Shown: positions 1 to 10,632, counted from the first letter of the stretch. The stretch: DNA of 38,474 bases from Methanomicrobiales archaeon (GCA_012521035.1 JAAYND010000046.1:1-38474); one strand, 5' to 3'. The notes: generated by a model from the sequence alone, not told the origin. Numbers and translations are program-made.

Positions 1-766
1 TGATATCGGGATTCCCGCAGGCCATCCCGATCCGCCACCCGGTCATGTTGTAGGTCTTTGAGAGCGAGTGCATCTCGACGCCCACCTCCATGGCGCCGTC
101 GGCCTCGAGGAACGAGGGCGCCACGTAGCCATCGAAGGTGATCTCGGAGTAGGCGTTGTCGTGGACGGCGACGATATCATGCTCACGCGCAAACTCGACG
201 ACCTCATCGAAGAACGAGAGCGGGGCTACGGCTGCGGTTGGGTTGTTCGGGTAGTTGATGAAGAGCAACTTTGCCTGTTTCATGACATCGGCCGGGATCT
301 CATCGAGTGCCGGAAGGAAGTTGTTCTCGGCGCGGATGGGAAGCTCGTGAACCTTTCCCTCGGCAAAGAGCGTGGATGTCTTGTAGACCGGGTAGCCGGG
401 GTCGGCGGCGAGGACGACGTCGCCGGGGTTGACGAAAGCCTCGGCGATGTGAGCGATGCCCTCCTTTGAGCCTATGAGGGCGAGGGCTTCCTTCTTCGGG
501 TCAAGGTCAACGCCGAACCGGCTCCGGTACCACCCGGCGACCGCCTCGCGGTAGGCGGGCATGCCGGCATACGAAGGGTAGTGGTGGGTTTTCGGGTCGC
601 GGGCGGCGGTGCAGAGCGCCTCGACGATATGCGGAGGGGTGGGGAGGTCGGGGTCGCCGACACCGAGATCGATGACGTCGACTCCCTGGCGCAGTTTTTC
701 CTCTTTCATCTCGTCGATACGCGCAAAAAGGTATGGCGGAAGGTGATCCATGCGTCTTGCGTACAT
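1..766 (-). CDS. dapL: Class I/II PLP aminotransferase, probably LL-diaminopimelate aminotransferase (3' end truncated by window edge)
   Basis: Reverse-strand translation from ATG at 766: [51 protein letters not shown]...[15 protein letters not shown]...[14 protein letters not shown]...[24 protein letters not shown]-lysine motif [14 protein letters not shown] and NYPNNPT are diagnostic of the family. Absent from the ORF track because it runs off the edge. The specific DapL assignment is less certain than the family. Confidence 0.85.
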   Translation of the reverse strand, partial: MYARRMDHLPPYLFARIDEMKEEKLRQGVDVIDLGVGDPDLPTPPHIVEALCTAARDPKTHHYPSYAGMPAYREAVAGWYRSRFGVDLDPKKEALALIGSKEGIAHIAEAFVNPGDVVLAADPGYPVYKTSTLFAEGKVHELPIRAENNFLPALDEIPADVMKQAKLLFINYPNNPTAAVAPLSFFDEVVEFAREHDIVAVHDNAYSEITFDGYVAPSFLEADGAMEVGVEMHSLSKTYNMTGWRIGMACGNPDI

Positions 767-1010
767 TACCTGAATACTTGCGCCCGGAGACCTATCTATT
801 TTCTCACTTGCGGCAGGTGCCCCGGAGATCTCACCTGGAACCCACCGTGCCCACATATCAAGAAGGAGAGATGCCCATCTGGCTGATAATACGTATGGTC
901 GCTGGTGCGCGATCCCGGTCGCCGGGGATCGAAGGAATCCTCATGCCCGGCAACCTCGCACTCCCCTCCGATGAATAGACCTATACCCCGGCGGAGGGAG
1001 ATATAACTGT

Positions 1011-1694
1011 ATGCAGTATGAGATCACCGGAGACAACCTCCAGATGGTGACGCTCCGCCTCACCCCGGGGGAGAAGGCCTGCGCTGAGGCTGGCGCCATG
1101 GTCAACATGAGCGGGAATATGCAGATGACCACCCATATGAGGGGCGGCCTCTTCGGGGGGCTCAAGCGTATTGCGACCGGCGAGAGCTTCTTCATGACCG
1201 AGTTCACTCCAGAGAGCGGGGAGGGGTTCGTCTCCTTCGCCGGGAACGTTCCGGGAAAGATATTCACGCTCGACCTTACCGAAGGCGAGTTCATCGCCCA
1301 GAAGACGGCGTTCCTCTGCTCGGAGGAGGGAGTCAACCTCGATGTCGCGTTCACAAAGCGCCTCCGTTCGGGCCTCTTCGGCGGTGAGGGGTTCATCCTC
1401 CAGCGGCTCTCCGGCAGGGGGAGGGTGTTTCTTCACTGTTGCGGGGATATCATGGAGATGACGCTTGCACCCGGTGAGACGATCAGGGTGGAGACGGGAC
1501 TCGTGGTCGGGTTTGAGAGCGGTGTCGACTACAACATAGCAGTCGCCGGCGGCGTGAAGACCGTCCTCTTCGGTGGCGAAGGGCTCTTTTTGACCACACT
1601 GACCGGACCGGGCCGGGTTGTCCTGCAGTCGATGAACCTCGCAAAACTCGCCACGGCCCTGATACCCTTCATCCCCACCGGGAACTCATCGTAA
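1011..1694 (+). CDS. TIGR00266 / AIM24 family protein
   Basis: 227 aa, MQYEITGDNLQMVTLRLTPGEKACAEAGAMVNMSGN...GGLFGGLKR...ESFFMTEFT; typical TIGR00266 pattern. Confidence 0.85.
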   Translation: MQYEITGDNLQMVTLRLTPGEKACAEAGAMVNMSGNMQMTTHMRGGLFGGLKRIATGESFFMTEFTPESGEGFVSFAGNVPGKIFTLDLTEGEFIAQKTAFLCSEEGVNLDVAFTKRLRSGLFGGEGFILQRLSGRGRVFLHCCGDIMEMTLAPGETIRVETGLVVGFESGVDYNIAVAGGVKTVLFGGEGLFLTTLTGPGRVVLQSMNLAKLATALIPFIPTGNSS

Positions 1695-1704
1695 CGGTAA
1701 CCTG

Positions 1705-2757
1705 ATGGTCGAAGAAAACCAGAATTATACCATGAATCCCCCGGTCATGGTGGTGCACGGCCCGGAGGTCTTCGATGCAGGCGACGTCGAGAGGTTGATC
1801 ACCCTCCTCTCGCCCCGCGAGGTCCTGGTCGCAGGAGTGATGGCCCGGACCGCCGCGAGGGAGTCAGGGCTCCCGGCGACCTGCACCGACGAGCGACCGA
1901 GCATCCTCATTCGGAGCCTCCCCGACCGTGCCTTTCTGGTCAACCGTGGGAAGACGCCGGAGTCCGGCAGGATATTCGGGGATCTCGTCGCCGGTCGCCT
2001 GGATGATGGTCTCGTCCACGTCGAGTGCTCAAACAACACCGTCTACGTATGGGACCGTGCCGATGTGCTCCTCGCGCGAGAGATTGCGGAGAAGACCGGG
2101 TTTTCTCTCACGCCTGCGATGAGCACCCCTCCCGGGCAGGGCGAGACGCGAGAGATCCGCGGCTGTTTACCAGGAGAGGCGGTCTTTGTAGACGGGATCG
2201 TGATCGGGACGGCGACGGCCGGGACGGTCACCCTCTCCATCCGGGACGGGACGATCCAGGCCGTCTCCGGGCTTGATGTAAAACCCCACGGGGTTGAGAA
2301 ACTCCTCCGGAAGGGGCTCCCCGATCTCGAGGCGGCCTGGTGCAAGAGCGGCATGATCCGGTCTGCCCCGCCCCGACCGGGGAAGGCCCGCGCCCCGCGC
2401 GCCGGCCGGATCGCGGTCATCGACCACTGTGGCCACACCCTCTACCAGGAGATCGAAGGCGAGGGTGTCTGCGGCGTCCTCGCTATCGGGGATGACACGA
2501 CCGCTGTCTGCGGCCATATCTGCTCCCACGCCGGCATCCCGGTCTTCGGGGTGATCGACGGCGACGGGGATGGTATCGTCGAACCGGGGTTTGCGCCCGG
2601 TTCGGTTGTGGTCAGGGTCATATCCGGGCGGGACGATGACGTCGGGCGCGAGGTCGCCGCCGCCCGCGATCTCGACCCCGTCACCTGGGAGGAGTGGGTC
2701 GAAGAGACCCTCCGCTTCCTCGAGGGAAGGGGCCGGATCGTCATCGACCGGCGGTGA
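1705..2757 (+). CDS. DUF2117-like conserved methanogen protein
   Basis: 350 aa ORF, MVVHGPEVFDAGDVERLITLLSPREVLVAGVMARTAARESGLP...; C-terminal region HICSHAGIPVFGVIDGDGDGI. Family recognised from memory. Confidence 0.7.
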   Translation: MVEENQNYTMNPPVMVVHGPEVFDAGDVERLITLLSPREVLVAGVMARTAARESGLPATCTDERPSILIRSLPDRAFLVNRGKTPESGRIFGDLVAGRLDDGLVHVECSNNTVYVWDRADVLLAREIAEKTGFSLTPAMSTPPGQGETREIRGCLPGEAVFVDGIVIGTATAGTVTLSIRDGTIQAVSGLDVKPHGVEKLLRKGLPDLEAAWCKSGMIRSAPPRPGKARAPRAGRIAVIDHCGHTLYQEIEGEGVCGVLAIGDDTTAVCGHICSHAGIPVFGVIDGDGDGIVEPGFAPGSVVVRVISGRDDDVGREVAAARDLDPVTWEEWVEETLRFLEGRGRIVIDRR

Positions 2758-2760
2758 TAT

Positions 2761-3903
2761 ATGCGGTGCGCTGAGTGTAAGGGGAGGGGGCTCTGCGGGC
2801 TATCTCGCTGCCCGATCATGAGCCGGTTCTACGCCCAGGCCCCGGTCAGGCCGAGCGACCACTACCAGGGCACGGCCCCCTCAGTCTTCGTCGGGAGCTA
2901 CGGCTACCCGAAGGTCTCGGGCGGGCCGCTGATGATCAACGATGCCGATAACCCACCGGACTGGATAGTGCGCGGGCTTGGAATAGAGGATATCGTCGGG
3001 ATACGCGCCCGGACGATACGTGGCACCACCGGACCCGGCCGGATCACCGATAACCTCCAGGAGATAGCGCTCTCAAGCAGGCCGCTCGACGTGGAGGTGC
3101 GGTTTGTAAAACCTGTTGCCTTCGATCTGCGGTTCGACGGCACGATCGCGCCCGTCGGTCTCACCGGGGCCATCCGGAAGATGGACGTCCTCAATAACGC
3201 GCGGGTTGACCGGGCGGTGGACCGGGCCACATCAGACACCGACCTCTCCGCCACGGACGCCTTTGAGGTCCTCCACGCCTCAGGAACCGATGTCTACCAG
3301 ATCACCCAGCTCCTCACCGCCGGCCTTCTCGGGCGGCGGCGGCGCGTTGTCCCGACACGCTGGGCGATAACAGCGGTCGATGACTCGGTATCGACCCGGC
3401 TCAAGAAGAAGATAGCGCGCTACCCTCCGATCAGCGATATAGAGGTATTCTCGGCCTCACTCTACGGAAACCATATCGTCTGCCTCCTCGTCCCCGGAGA
3501 CTGGCGGTTTGAGATGATCGAGGTCTGGGGGAAGCAGTCGCTCTGGGGCGGCGAGGAGGAGACTATCGCGCAGGACGGCGAAGGACTCACCCGGTCCGGC
3601 TACTCGCCCCTCATGGGAGCCTACTACTCAGCCCGTCTCGCAGTCACCGAGTACCTGGAGAGGATACGGCGCTCTGCCCGGGTGCTCGTGCTCCGGAATA
3701 TCACCGGCGAGTACTGGGCACCGCTCGGAACCTGGGTGGTGCGGGAGGCGACGCGAAACGCCATGCGCGGAGAGAAGATCCGGTGCGCTACCCTCCAGGA
3801 GGGTATCGATACCGCCTCCCACCTCATAGGGTTCTCCCGCTGGCGCCCCCACAGCAGGCTCATACCGGATTTGATGACCCAGAAGACGCTTTTTGATTTC
3901 TAG
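2761..3903 (+). CDS. nreA: Nre family DNA repair protein with C-terminal PIP box
   Basis: 380 aa, N-terminal Cys cluster [19 protein letters not shown], then [18 protein letters not shown], and C-terminal QKTLFDF (PCNA-interaction motif) typical of archaeal NreA. Confidence 0.88.
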   Translation: MRCAECKGRGLCGLSRCPIMSRFYAQAPVRPSDHYQGTAPSVFVGSYGYPKVSGGPLMINDADNPPDWIVRGLGIEDIVGIRARTIRGTTGPGRITDNLQEIALSSRPLDVEVRFVKPVAFDLRFDGTIAPVGLTGAIRKMDVLNNARVDRAVDRATSDTDLSATDAFEVLHASGTDVYQITQLLTAGLLGRRRRVVPTRWAITAVDDSVSTRLKKKIARYPPISDIEVFSASLYGNHIVCLLVPGDWRFEMIEVWGKQSLWGGEEETIAQDGEGLTRSGYSPLMGAYYSARLAVTEYLERIRRSARVLVLRNITGEYWAPLGTWVVREATRNAMRGEKIRCATLQEGIDTASHLIGFSRWRPHSRLIPDLMTQKTLFDF

Positions 3904-5537
3904 ACTCTCTGCTGCCGGTAGCGCCCGACCAGGTTATCCAGGCTCTCGGCCTCGTCCACGCTCTTGTCCTCCCGGACCGCTATAAGCCTCGGGAACCGGA
4001 GCGCATACCCGCTCGCGTAATTCGGGCTCGCCTGGATCTCGGAGTAGCCCACCTCAAAGACGACCTTCGGCTCAAAAGAGACCTCTTTTCCTGATTGAGC
4101 GATCACACTATCCTTCAGGAGGGCGTAGAGGTCGGCGAGAACCTCATCCGTGATCCCGGTCGCAACCTTTCCTACGGGGAGGAGCCGGCCCTGGTCCTGG
4201 ACAGCAAGCAGGAACGATCCAAACATCTTCGCCCGCCGGCCTTCACCCCACTCTGCCCCGATCACCGCGAGGTCGAGCGTCTCCACACCGGGTTTCACCT
4301 TCACCCAGAGGCGTCCCCGGACGCCCGGGGTGTAAGGAGACGAGGGGACTTTCACCATCACACCCTCGTGCCCGAGGTCCAGGGCTTCGGCATAGATCGC
4401 CTCCGCACCGGCGACATCAGTTACCAGGAACTGCGGGGTGACGTGGGCATCGAGCACCTCCTCGAGGATCCGGCGCCGCTCGGTGAGGGGACGGTCCAGT
4501 AAGGTCTCACCGTCGAGGTAAAGGATATCAAAGACCTGCGGCACGACCTCGATCTTCTCCATCATGGCGCTCACCTGGTGTTTCCGCCGGAATCGTCGGA
4601 TGACGTACTGAAACGGCATCGGCCGACCATCCCGGACAGCGACCACCTCGCCGTCCAGGATCACGTCGTGGCCTGTGGCCTCCTTGAGGTGCATGACGAT
4701 ATCGGGGAGGCTCGCCGTGACCTCTTCAAGCCTCCTTGAGTATATCCGGCAGGCGTCGCCCACCTTGTGGAACTGGAACCTGCTCCCGTCGTACTTGTAC
4801 TCAACGGCAACTTCGCCGTGGTCCTCGATCTGCCCTGCGATGGTTCCTGCCTGCGCAAGCATCATCTTCACCGGCCGGAATGGTTCGATCGTCACCTCTG
4901 AGAGGGCGGCGGGGTCACGCCGGGCGAGGAGTGCCACCTCACCGAGGTCGTTCATCGCCTGGTGGGCATGCTCGACCAGGTGGACGTCGATATCAAACGC
5001 CTTTGCGACGGCATCGCGGACGCTCCCCTCGCCCATGCCTATCCTGAGCTCCTCGAGCATGAGGCGGGCGAGGTAGCGCCCTTCCAGGGGTCGGGAGTTT
5101 GCAAAGAGTTTCCGGACCAGGAGGAGCTTTTCGCGCTGGGACCGCGCTCCCTCAGCGGCCGCCACCCGCTCAAAGTCGCGGTAGACCTCGATGAGATCCA
5201 TCTCCTGGATGAAGAACGACGTCTGCTCTTTACCGGTGAGGAGGCCCTCGATAGCAAGGCCGGCATCGCCGGTCGCGTTGATCGCTTCCCTGACGTGCTC
5301 CCGCTTTGTGCCGACGACGTAGGCGACGGCGTCGTAGAGAAGGTTTGGACCGATACCGAGCTTCTGGGGACTCCAGTCAGGGAAGACCCGGCCCATGATG
5401 AAGCGAACAAATATGGGGAGTTCCTCATCACCGAGTCCAGGCAGAGCAGCGCTGACCTGCTCGATCATATCCAGGCGTCCGCTGATCCCCTCCAGGCGTT
5501 CGCAGATTTGAGCAAACTCCAGAAATTGCATACCCAC
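3900..5537 (-). CDS. lig: ATP-dependent DNA ligase (archaeal LigI type)
   Basis: 545 aa with adenylation motif [56 protein letters not shown]; start may be the Met two codons downstream (5531). Confidence 0.95.
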   Translation of the reverse strand: MGMQFLEFAQICERLEGISGRLDMIEQVSAALPGLGDEELPIFVRFIMGRVFPDWSPQKLGIGPNLLYDAVAYVVGTKREHVREAINATGDAGLAIEGLLTGKEQTSFFIQEMDLIEVYRDFERVAAAEGARSQREKLLLVRKLFANSRPLEGRYLARLMLEELRIGMGEGSVRDAVAKAFDIDVHLVEHAHQAMNDLGEVALLARRDPAALSEVTIEPFRPVKMMLAQAGTIAGQIEDHGEVAVEYKYDGSRFQFHKVGDACRIYSRRLEEVTASLPDIVMHLKEATGHDVILDGEVVAVRDGRPMPFQYVIRRFRRKHQVSAMMEKIEVVPQVFDILYLDGETLLDRPLTERRRILEEVLDAHVTPQFLVTDVAGAEAIYAEALDLGHEGVMVKVPSSPYTPGVRGRLWVKVKPGVETLDLAVIGAEWGEGRRAKMFGSFLLAVQDQGRLLPVGKVATGITDEVLADLYALLKDSVIAQSGKEVSFEPKVVFEVGYSEIQASPNYASGYALRFPRLIAVREDKSVDEAESLDNLVGRYRQQRV

Positions 5538-5639
5538 ATCCTCCTGGAGTATTGGGACGCAGGAGGAATCAATCCTTCTGTTCTGTGAGTTTGCCGTGAG
5601 GCTGGAAGGTCATAGACTGACAAAATACCAACGTGACGA

Positions 5640-6500
5640 TTCGCGCCTAAGTCATGGGAAAACGTGGCAACCTGAAGCACCCGGGAGCGGGAGGCCTGAA
5701 CACCTTCAGGCTACCACGAACGAGTGTATCGAGAAGAAGATCGACCGGGTGGAAGGAAACCTGCCGGTCTTCTGCGGGCACGTTGCTGCCACGCTCGATA
5801 GGATATCTCCCGGCCAGGATGACCGATCATACGGCGACTCCGTAGACGCGGTGACCCTCACGCTGCTCAACACCATGCACGAGACCCTGCGGCAGAGCAC
5901 CTTGAAAAGATCCTCCGGCATGCCATGAGAAACCGGCGGCAGAGACCGGGGCGGGTAGTCCTCGATACGATCGTGGGCCTCAAACCGATCGACATGGGTG
6001 ATTACCTGCAGGCGATCGGGTACCTGGTGCGCTACAGGAATTACGGCGGCCGGATCAAGACAGCAAGCGCCCGCTGTTACTACTCGCCCTCAAGAACGGC
6101 CAGCAGGAGACGGGGTATCAGCCCGGGCGAACCGGAACTTCACGTCCGTGAAGCGATATTGAGTCTCTCCTGGCCTTCGACCGAAAAGACGTCGGGTTGA
6201 ATCGGATCTTCTGGTTCATGCTCGATCCGACGTTCACCTGGTTCCCCCGGGAACTTGAACTCCACCGCATGGAGACTCCGTGAGCGAAGCACGAGGGCGA
6301 TATCGAGTGTCGCCAAAACCTCCTCACCCACGCCACTGAGTGGTTCCCGGATGGCAGGTACTTCCCGGCAGAAGCGCTCGATGCCTGCCTTGAATGGCAG
6401 GGCTGGAGCAGCGCTACCGGCGTTATCAAACAGACGATGCAACAGTACCAGCGCCTGATCGGTACTGCATGCACGTCCTCAAGATCAGGGCGGGTGTGTG
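5640..6500 (+). pseudogene. Decayed coding region of unknown family (several frame segments)
   Basis: Protein-like segments in different frames: TTNECIEKKIDRVEGNLPVFCGHVAATLDRISPGQDD (ORF 5596-5928), MRNRRQRPGRVVLDTIVGLKPIDMGDYLQAIGYLVRYRNYGGR (ORF 5925-6200), then SDIESLLAFDRKDVGLNRIFWFMLDPTFTWFPRELELHRMETP* in another frame, then RQNLLTHATEWFPDGRYFPAEALDACLEWQGW. No single intact ORF spans them. Confidence 0.3.
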
Positions 6501-6554
6501 GAGAGCCATATCCTCAGCGCCGGGGATCCACCGCCGACCAGAATGTATTCGAAC

Positions 6555-6610
6555 AACATTCACGAAAGAATCATGAATGTTATTCATTTTAATGAAATGT
6601 TCGTGATTCT
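6555..6610. repeat. Nested AT-rich inverted repeats upstream of the PAS gene
   Basis: Perfect 8-bp arms AACATTCA (6555-6562) / TGAATGTT (6574-6581); TTCATT-TT-AATGAA (6583-6596); AGAATCATGAA (6567-6577) / TTCGTGATTCT (6600-6610) with one mismatch. Confidence 0.6.
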
Positions 6611-6709
6611 ACAGAAATAAAAAACGATGGATATATCTATGAGAATCGGTAAGATTCACTATGATCGACACCAGCGATCCCTGATCGGACTACCGGGGAA
6701 TCAGACACT

Positions 6710-7696
6710 ATGACAGGAAATAGTAGTATTCGACGCAAGGAGGAGGATGCACCAGGGATGGGTAGAGCACAGGAGCTTCCCGGCGGGGAGATCTGCCTCT
6801 CGCTCCTGCGTGAAGCGCCGGATGGGTTTGTCCTGACAGATGATGAGGGGCGGTGCTGGTACCTGAACCAGACATTCACCAGGATCACCGGATACACCGG
6901 GGACGACATCCCCTCCATAGCGGTCTGGTTTGAACGTGCCCACCCAAATCCTGCATACCGCCGGGAGGTGCAGAAGATGTGGGAGGAACTGGCCCGTGGC
7001 GATCGGGGCGCTGTGATTGCAGGCGCCGTCTGTCGGGACGGGAGGGTCCGGGATATCGAGACACGGCAGGCATTCATCGGGGAGAGGTACAATCTCTACG
7101 TTGTCCGGGACGTCACCGAGCATATCGCGACCGAAGAACTCCTCAAGCAGGCCACGTCAGAGCTGACAGCAGTGATCGAGGCTTTTCCGGACCTCTTCCT
7201 CCGGCTTAACGTCGATGGCACGATCATCGAGTCCCGGACCGGCAGGCGGGGTGAGGGGGCGCAGGTGTCCCGGGTACTGCTCGGGCGGCGGGTGCAGGAA
7301 TTTCTCCCCGCTGATCTCGGAAAAGTGGTCGGGAATGTGCTCAAGGAGGTGGTCAGGACCGGTGAACCTGCTGCACCACTTGAGTTCTGTCATCGGGAAG
7401 GCGGGAGGGTGCTCCACTACGAGGCGCGGATTGTGCCGCTCCACGATCTGCATGTGATGGCGGTCGTCAGGGATATAACCGCGCGGAAGCAGGCGGAGCA
7501 GGAACTGCACCGCTACCGCGAGCACCTTGAGGAACTCGTCGCCGGGCGGACGGCCGAACTTGAGCGTGCGAACAAGCAGCTCCAGCGCCTCCTCCATTAC
7601 ATCGATATGGCCGAGCGGAGAACCGCCGAAGACTGGCTGGACCACATGGCCGAAGAAGGGGTGACTGAACCGAATGGGGAGGATCACCATCGATGA
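6710..7696 (+). CDS. PAS domain S-box protein, two PAS modules, no kinase domain
   Basis: 328 aa; APDGFVLTDDEGRCWYLNQTFTRITGYTGDD; second PAS FPDLFLRLNVDGTIIESRTG; VVRDITARKQAEQELHRYREHLEELVAGRTAELERANKQLQ linker; ends in a short coiled coil with no HisKA/HATPase. Confidence 0.85.
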   Translation: MTGNSSIRRKEEDAPGMGRAQELPGGEICLSLLREAPDGFVLTDDEGRCWYLNQTFTRITGYTGDDIPSIAVWFERAHPNPAYRREVQKMWEELARGDRGAVIAGAVCRDGRVRDIETRQAFIGERYNLYVVRDVTEHIATEELLKQATSELTAVIEAFPDLFLRLNVDGTIIESRTGRRGEGAQVSRVLLGRRVQEFLPADLGKVVGNVLKEVVRTGEPAAPLEFCHREGGRVLHYEARIVPLHDLHVMAVVRDITARKQAEQELHRYREHLEELVAGRTAELERANKQLQRLLHYIDMAERRTAEDWLDHMAEEGVTEPNGEDHHR

Positions 7697-7814
7697 CGCC
7701 GGGACGATCATCGACGGGACTACCGTGCGCCTGACCGGCTACGCCCGGGCGTTCCTCTCCTGTACTGCCGGTGTCTGACCGCGAGGAGGGTCTTTGCGCC
7801 CAAAATCCGCGCGG

Positions 7815-8600
7815 TCAGAGGTGAAACCCACAGGATCCCGGGTATTCCAGGCCGGGATCCTGTTCCGCCACGCTGACCGCGACCTGGTCTGAGTAGAGTC
7901 CGAGCCCCTCGAGAGCGGAGAAGAGCGCTCTCTCCTCTGTGTTGTTGGTCTCGCTTAAGTGGGCGAGCATCGCCATGTGGATATCTCCGGCGAGCCTCTG
8001 CAGGCAGCGCGCGGCGTCCGGATTTGAGAGATGCCCGAGGTTTGAGCGGATCCGCCTCTTCAGGAATGCCGGGTACGGACCCTCCTCAAGCATCCGGGGG
8101 CAGTGGTTGCTCTCCAGGAGGACGGCGTCACAGGAGGCGAGGTGATCGAATATGGTCGGCGTTATCGTGCCGGTATCGGTGCAACACCCGACACGGAGGT
8201 CGCCCTCTGTTACGCAGAACCCACAGGGTTCCCGGGCGTCGTGAGAGGTGGCGAAGGGCTCGACCGAAAAATCGCCCACAGTGAATGATTCTCCGTACCT
8301 GCATCGACGGATCTCGGTCGTTCTCCGGCCGCATTTCTGTAAGAGAGCCTCAGCCGTCCCGGCGGTTGCGTATATGGGGACGTTGAGCCTCCGCGCCAGG
8401 ACATCGACCCCCTTTATATGGTCAGTATGCTCGTGGGTGACGAGGATCGCCTCGATCACCGATGGATCCTCACCGGCGGCTGCAAGACGGCGGAGGGTCT
8501 CCCGGGCTGAGAGCCCCACGTCGATGAGGAGCGAGCCGTGCCCACCCCGGATACAGGTGCAGTTTCCCCTGCTCCCGCTGGCGAGGACTGTCAGTTCCAT
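7815..8600 (-). CDS. MBL-fold metallo-hydrolase
   Basis: ATG at 8600: MELTVLASGSRGNCTCIRGGHGSLLIDVGLSARETLRRLAAAG...AILVTHEHTDHIKG...LLESNHCP...LAHLSETNN. Motif HEHTDH. The track ORF to 9398 extends antisense into the next gene and is not real. Confidence 0.9.
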   Translation of the reverse strand: MELTVLASGSRGNCTCIRGGHGSLLIDVGLSARETLRRLAAAGEDPSVIEAILVTHEHTDHIKGVDVLARRLNVPIYATAGTAEALLQKCGRRTTEIRRCRYGESFTVGDFSVEPFATSHDAREPCGFCVTEGDLRVGCCTDTGTITPTIFDHLASCDAVLLESNHCPRMLEEGPYPAFLKRRIRSNLGHLSNPDAARCLQRLAGDIHMAMLAHLSETNNTEERALFSALEGLGLYSDQVAVSVAEQDPGLEYPGSCGFHL

Positions 8601-8696
8601 GCTAAAGATGGTGGGTGTTTCCGCTATATAAGACCGGGGAAGATACCTCACAGGAAAGAGCCTTGTGGCCCGGGATACCAGTACCTGGTAGAGAGC

Positions 8697-10070
8697 ATGA
8701 GCGGAAAAGACGGCTCCTGGCAGAGTGAGATCCACCGGATCCTCCCCGATCTTGCGGGTGACCGAATAGGGATCGACTATCCAGTGATCAGGAACCTCAC
8801 AAACACCTACCTCGTCAGGTCGCTCGACGGAACGGCGCTCCGGTTCAGTATACCGGTCCTGCTCACGGCGCCGGTGCCGGAGGCCGGGGCCGGCGGTGAC
8901 GGGATGGCAGGCGTCATCATCGATGCGGTCAAGGCGGCGATCCCGGGGGAGCGGGATCTCGGTCCTATCGCGGGGATCGGGACCGAACACCCCGGCCACT
9001 GTCTCCAGAACATTGAGCCGGTCACGCTGGTGGCGTCGAGGAGCGCCATCGGCACGGATCTCTGGCGGCCAGACCACGGGAACCGGATCGACGGTGAGGG
9101 GGTCCATCTCGTCGTCAGGGGTGCTCTCCCCTACCCGGGCGCGCCCACGCCGGCACGCATCCGCGAGATCATAGAGAGATTCCGGGCGCTCCTCGATGCG
9201 CTGGACCGCGTCGTGCGCCGGATTCCTGAGGGGGATCTCGTGGCGGCGCGAGACCTCTCCATCGACCAGAAGGAACTCCGGCGCGCCCTCCCGGGTATGG
9301 GGCTTGTCGCGTTCATCGCTGACGGCACGCTGCCGGCACGCCGGTTCACCCACCTCCGATGCCACCCCCGCATCGCCGGGCCGAAGGAGGGGGTGCATGT
9401 GCCGTTCCGGTGTCCACCAGAACTCGAACCGGTCGAGGTCGAGCTCGCCGGGAGCGGGAGGATGGTGACGGGGCTTTCGATCCGGCGGCGGGAGGCCTTC
9501 GCCATCGCGGGCTCAAACGCCGAGGGAAAGAGCACACTCCTCCACGCGGTCATCGCCGGGCAGGACGACCACGCCGCCGGGGACGGCCGGGAGCTCCTGG
9601 TCAGCGTCAACGGGATCGCCCGGGCGGATGCGAGCGAACGGGGGTTATTCGGGGCGGACGTCAGCCTCTTCTTCTCCCGGCTCCCGCCCGGCGTCGGGGG
9701 AGATCCCCGGGCGGCCTTCGGGCAGGGGAGCGGGTCGCTTGTGATGGCACACGAGATCCAGACTGCTCTCCGGGTCGGATCACCGCTCCTCATCATCGAC
9801 GAGGACCGGGCCGCAACAAACCTCCTGGTGCCGGGTTGTCTCCAGGGCGATGAGGTGACGCCGCTTGCAACCCTGCTCGCCACCCGGCGGGAGGCCTTCG
9901 GGGATACGGCGATAATCTTCGCCGCGTCGTCGCTCGATATCCTCATCGCAGAGGCGGACCGGATCATGCAGCTCTCCGATCATGAGACCCGGGCGCTCGA
10001 CCGGGAGGAGTTCCGGTGCCGACTGGACAGCTACCTCGCCGGGGTGCGGGAGCGGCTCGGGGTGGGGTGA
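8697..10070 (+). CDS. Predicted ABC-class ATPase (COG3044 / ABC_ATPase family)
   Basis: From MSGKDGSWQSEIHRILPDLAGDRIGIDYP; Walker-A-like GSNAEGKSTLLHAV; LLIIDEDRAATNLLV; VSLFFSRLPPG. Matches COG3044 architecture. Confidence 0.85.
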   Translation: MSGKDGSWQSEIHRILPDLAGDRIGIDYPVIRNLTNTYLVRSLDGTALRFSIPVLLTAPVPEAGAGGDGMAGVIIDAVKAAIPGERDLGPIAGIGTEHPGHCLQNIEPVTLVASRSAIGTDLWRPDHGNRIDGEGVHLVVRGALPYPGAPTPARIREIIERFRALLDALDRVVRRIPEGDLVAARDLSIDQKELRRALPGMGLVAFIADGTLPARRFTHLRCHPRIAGPKEGVHVPFRCPPELEPVEVELAGSGRMVTGLSIRRREAFAIAGSNAEGKSTLLHAVIAGQDDHAAGDGRELLVSVNGIARADASERGLFGADVSLFFSRLPPGVGGDPRAAFGQGSGSLVMAHEIQTALRVGSPLLIIDEDRAATNLLVPGCLQGDEVTPLATLLATRREAFGDTAIIFAASSLDILIAEADRIMQLSDHETRALDREEFRCRLDSYLAGVRERLGVG

Positions 10071-10390
10071 AGTGGCGCCTTCCCGTATGATCGGGGAGCC
10101 CTGCGTGAGGCGTTATCACCATGAACCGGGGCGGGCATGCACAGGAGGCCGGCACCGGGATCGATCGGATCGTATAGGCGTTTCGGGTACTCCGGCAAAG
10201 AGCGAGCAATCGCGGAAGAGGGAGAGAACTGATCTTCTCCGGGAGATCCCGATCCGGATCACTACCAACCGCGCATTCCGGAGCGGCGATTCTGGTGTTA
10301 TCCAGCACCTTGACCGGGCGAGAGAACGGGGCAAGATACCGGGCCAGAACTACTGTTATGACAGGTTAATATAGTGATGAAAATAACAAC

Positions 10391-10632
10391 TTTTCGCGAA
10401 AATAAACGATTATTAGTGTCCAATTTTTACAGATGTTCAGGACTTAACCTGATACTGGCGAAAACCAAACAACCACGCTAATAAGCGCATTTCACCAGAA
10501 AAATGATTTCCTGCTACAACTAGAAAGTTAATCCGGGGAAGTTAACTTAACTTGATCAACTAAATGCAATCTTTATCTATCCCTTTGGTTCTATCTTCAA
10601 ATGTTCGTTAAGTCAGCGGACTGTTTAAAACG
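10391..10632 (+). promoter_or_regulatory. AT-rich upstream control region of the exported-protein operon with palindromes, repeated RACTTAAC motif and TATA-like element
   Basis: TTTTCGCGAAAA palindrome 10391-10402; GACTTAAC 10441-10448; AACTTAAC 10544-10551; inverted copy GTTAAGTC 10607-10614; AAGTTAACTT palindrome 10539-10548; TATA-like GTTTAAAAC at about 10623-10631, about 25 bp before ATG 10657. Confidence 0.45.

Noticed and set aside
68-886. Plus-strand ORFs over the aminotransferase gene
   Set aside because: The reverse strand encodes an unmistakable PLP aminotransferase; these are shadow ORFs.
8601-9398. N-terminal extension of the 527-aa minus-strand ORF (7815-9398)
   Set aside because: The extension is antisense to the COG3044 ATPase; the MBL protein starts naturally at 8600 (MELTVLASGSRGNC).
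9131-9967. 278-aa minus-strand ORF
   Set aside because: Antisense to the ATPase gene; composition is Ser/Arg/Pro-rich, typical of GC-rich shadow frames.
10077-10374. ORF 9982-10374 and possible fragment REIPIRITTNRAFRSGDSGVIQHL
   Set aside because: Overlaps the end of the ATPase gene, low-complexity Arg/Ser-rich start, no recognisable family.
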